A stretch of DNA of 12,938 nucleotides from Actinomycetota bacterium (GTDB taxonomy: Bacteria > Actinomycetota > Humimicrobiia > Humimicrobiales > Humimicrobiaceae): contig VGAU01000027.1 in assembly GCA_016870675.1 (NCBI GenBank), forward strand, positions 1 to 12,938, in the 5' to 3' direction. Shown one piece after another: positions 12,719 through 12,938 of this stretch. A program made the position numbers and the translations under genes. How positions within the stretch are numbered: position 1 is the first letter of the stretch; each line of letters opens with the position of its first letter. Below the pieces are notes generated by a model. That model was given only the letters and a program-made list of their open reading frames with translations. It did no database searches and was not told the origin of the DNA.

Positions 12719-12938
12719 CTAACTTGAAATTTTTTCTTTTTCCTTCTTCCTTTTATCCAATTTTCTTTCCTTTCCCATCTCTTCCTTATCCAGTATGATA
12801 TCTCCTAAGTATATCCAGACTTTAACTCCAATTTTGCCAAAAGTCGTATTTGCTTCTGCAAATCCATAATCAATATTCGCTCTAAGAGTATGCAGCGGGA
12901 CTCTCCCTTCTCTATACCATTCAGTCCTGGCCATCTCT
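12719..12938 (-). CDS. rpsC: 30S ribosomal protein S3, C-terminal part (5' end outside window)
   Basis: C-terminal fragment of S3, a small-subunit head protein at the mRNA entry channel. The visible part begins in the middle of the KH/C-terminal domain: E-M-A-R-T-E-W-Y-R-E-G-R-V-P-L-H-T-L-R-A is the highly conserved S3 block, followed by I-D-Y-G-F-A-E-A and G-V-K-V-W-I-Y, then a lysine/glutamate-rich basic tail of about 20 residues. The frame stays open to the window edge (the codon before the first visible ATG is GAG), so that ATG is internal and not the start. The TAG stop at 12721-12719 overlaps the AGGAG ribosome binding site of rplP. This is the 3' end of the S10-operon segment; rplP follows directly, as in most bacteria. 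Confidence 0.97.
   Translation of the reverse strand, partial: EMARTEWYREGRVPLHTLRANIDYGFAEANTTFGKIGVKVWIYLGDIILDKEEMGKERKLDKRKKEKEKISS

Overview
The window is the core ribosomal-protein gene cluster of an AT-rich bacterium. Every gene is on the minus strand, so transcription runs from position 12938 toward position 1. In that direction the order is: rpsC (5' part outside the window), rplP, rpmC, rpsQ, rplN, rplX, rplE, rpsN, rpsH, rplF, rplR, rpsE, rplO, secY, adk, map, infA, rpmJ, rpsM, rpsK, rpsD, rpoA, rplQ, truA, rplM, rpsI, and the 5' part of a PLP-dependent alanine/ornithine-racemase-family gene. This is the end of the S10 operon, then the spc operon, the alpha operon and the rplM-rpsI pair, joined into one nearly gapless run. 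The largest untranslated gap is 98 bases (map to infA). No RNA gene, mobile element, CRISPR array or integrated foreign DNA is visible.

The organism cannot be named from this window. The order secY-adk-map-infA-rpmJ-rpsM-rpsK-rpsD-rpoA-rplQ-truA-rplM-rpsI resembles Gram-positive and candidate-phylum bacteria, but the ECF transporter genes that Firmicutes usually carry between rplQ and truA are absent. The zinc-binding (Cys-containing) forms of S4, S14, L24, L36 and adenylate kinase are all present. UGA serves as an ordinary stop (truA, adk, secY). TTG and GTG starts are common. A deep-branching anaerobe or candidate phylum would fit, but this is inference.

12938-7890 holds ribosomal proteins of both subunits; 7890-5235 holds secY, adk and map, coupled by stop/start overlaps; 5136-1914 holds infA, rpmJ and the alpha-operon genes including RNA polymerase alpha; 1865-251 holds truA, rplM and rpsI; 237-1 begins a metabolic gene. 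Together they encode ribosome assembly, translation initiation, nascent-protein export and N-terminal processing, and transcription.

Three points deserve attention. (1) infA (IF-1) has no ATG, GTG or TTG start; the only sensible start is ATT at 5136, behind a GGGGGT ribosome binding site. (2) rpmD (L30), normally between rpsE and rplO, is absent. (3) rpsE stops early at a TGA, and its expected S5 tail continues in the +1 frame, after a GGAG-CAG-ACT-TGA arrangement that recalls the prfB frameshift site. No wholly new system was found; this is otherwise a conserved housekeeping region.
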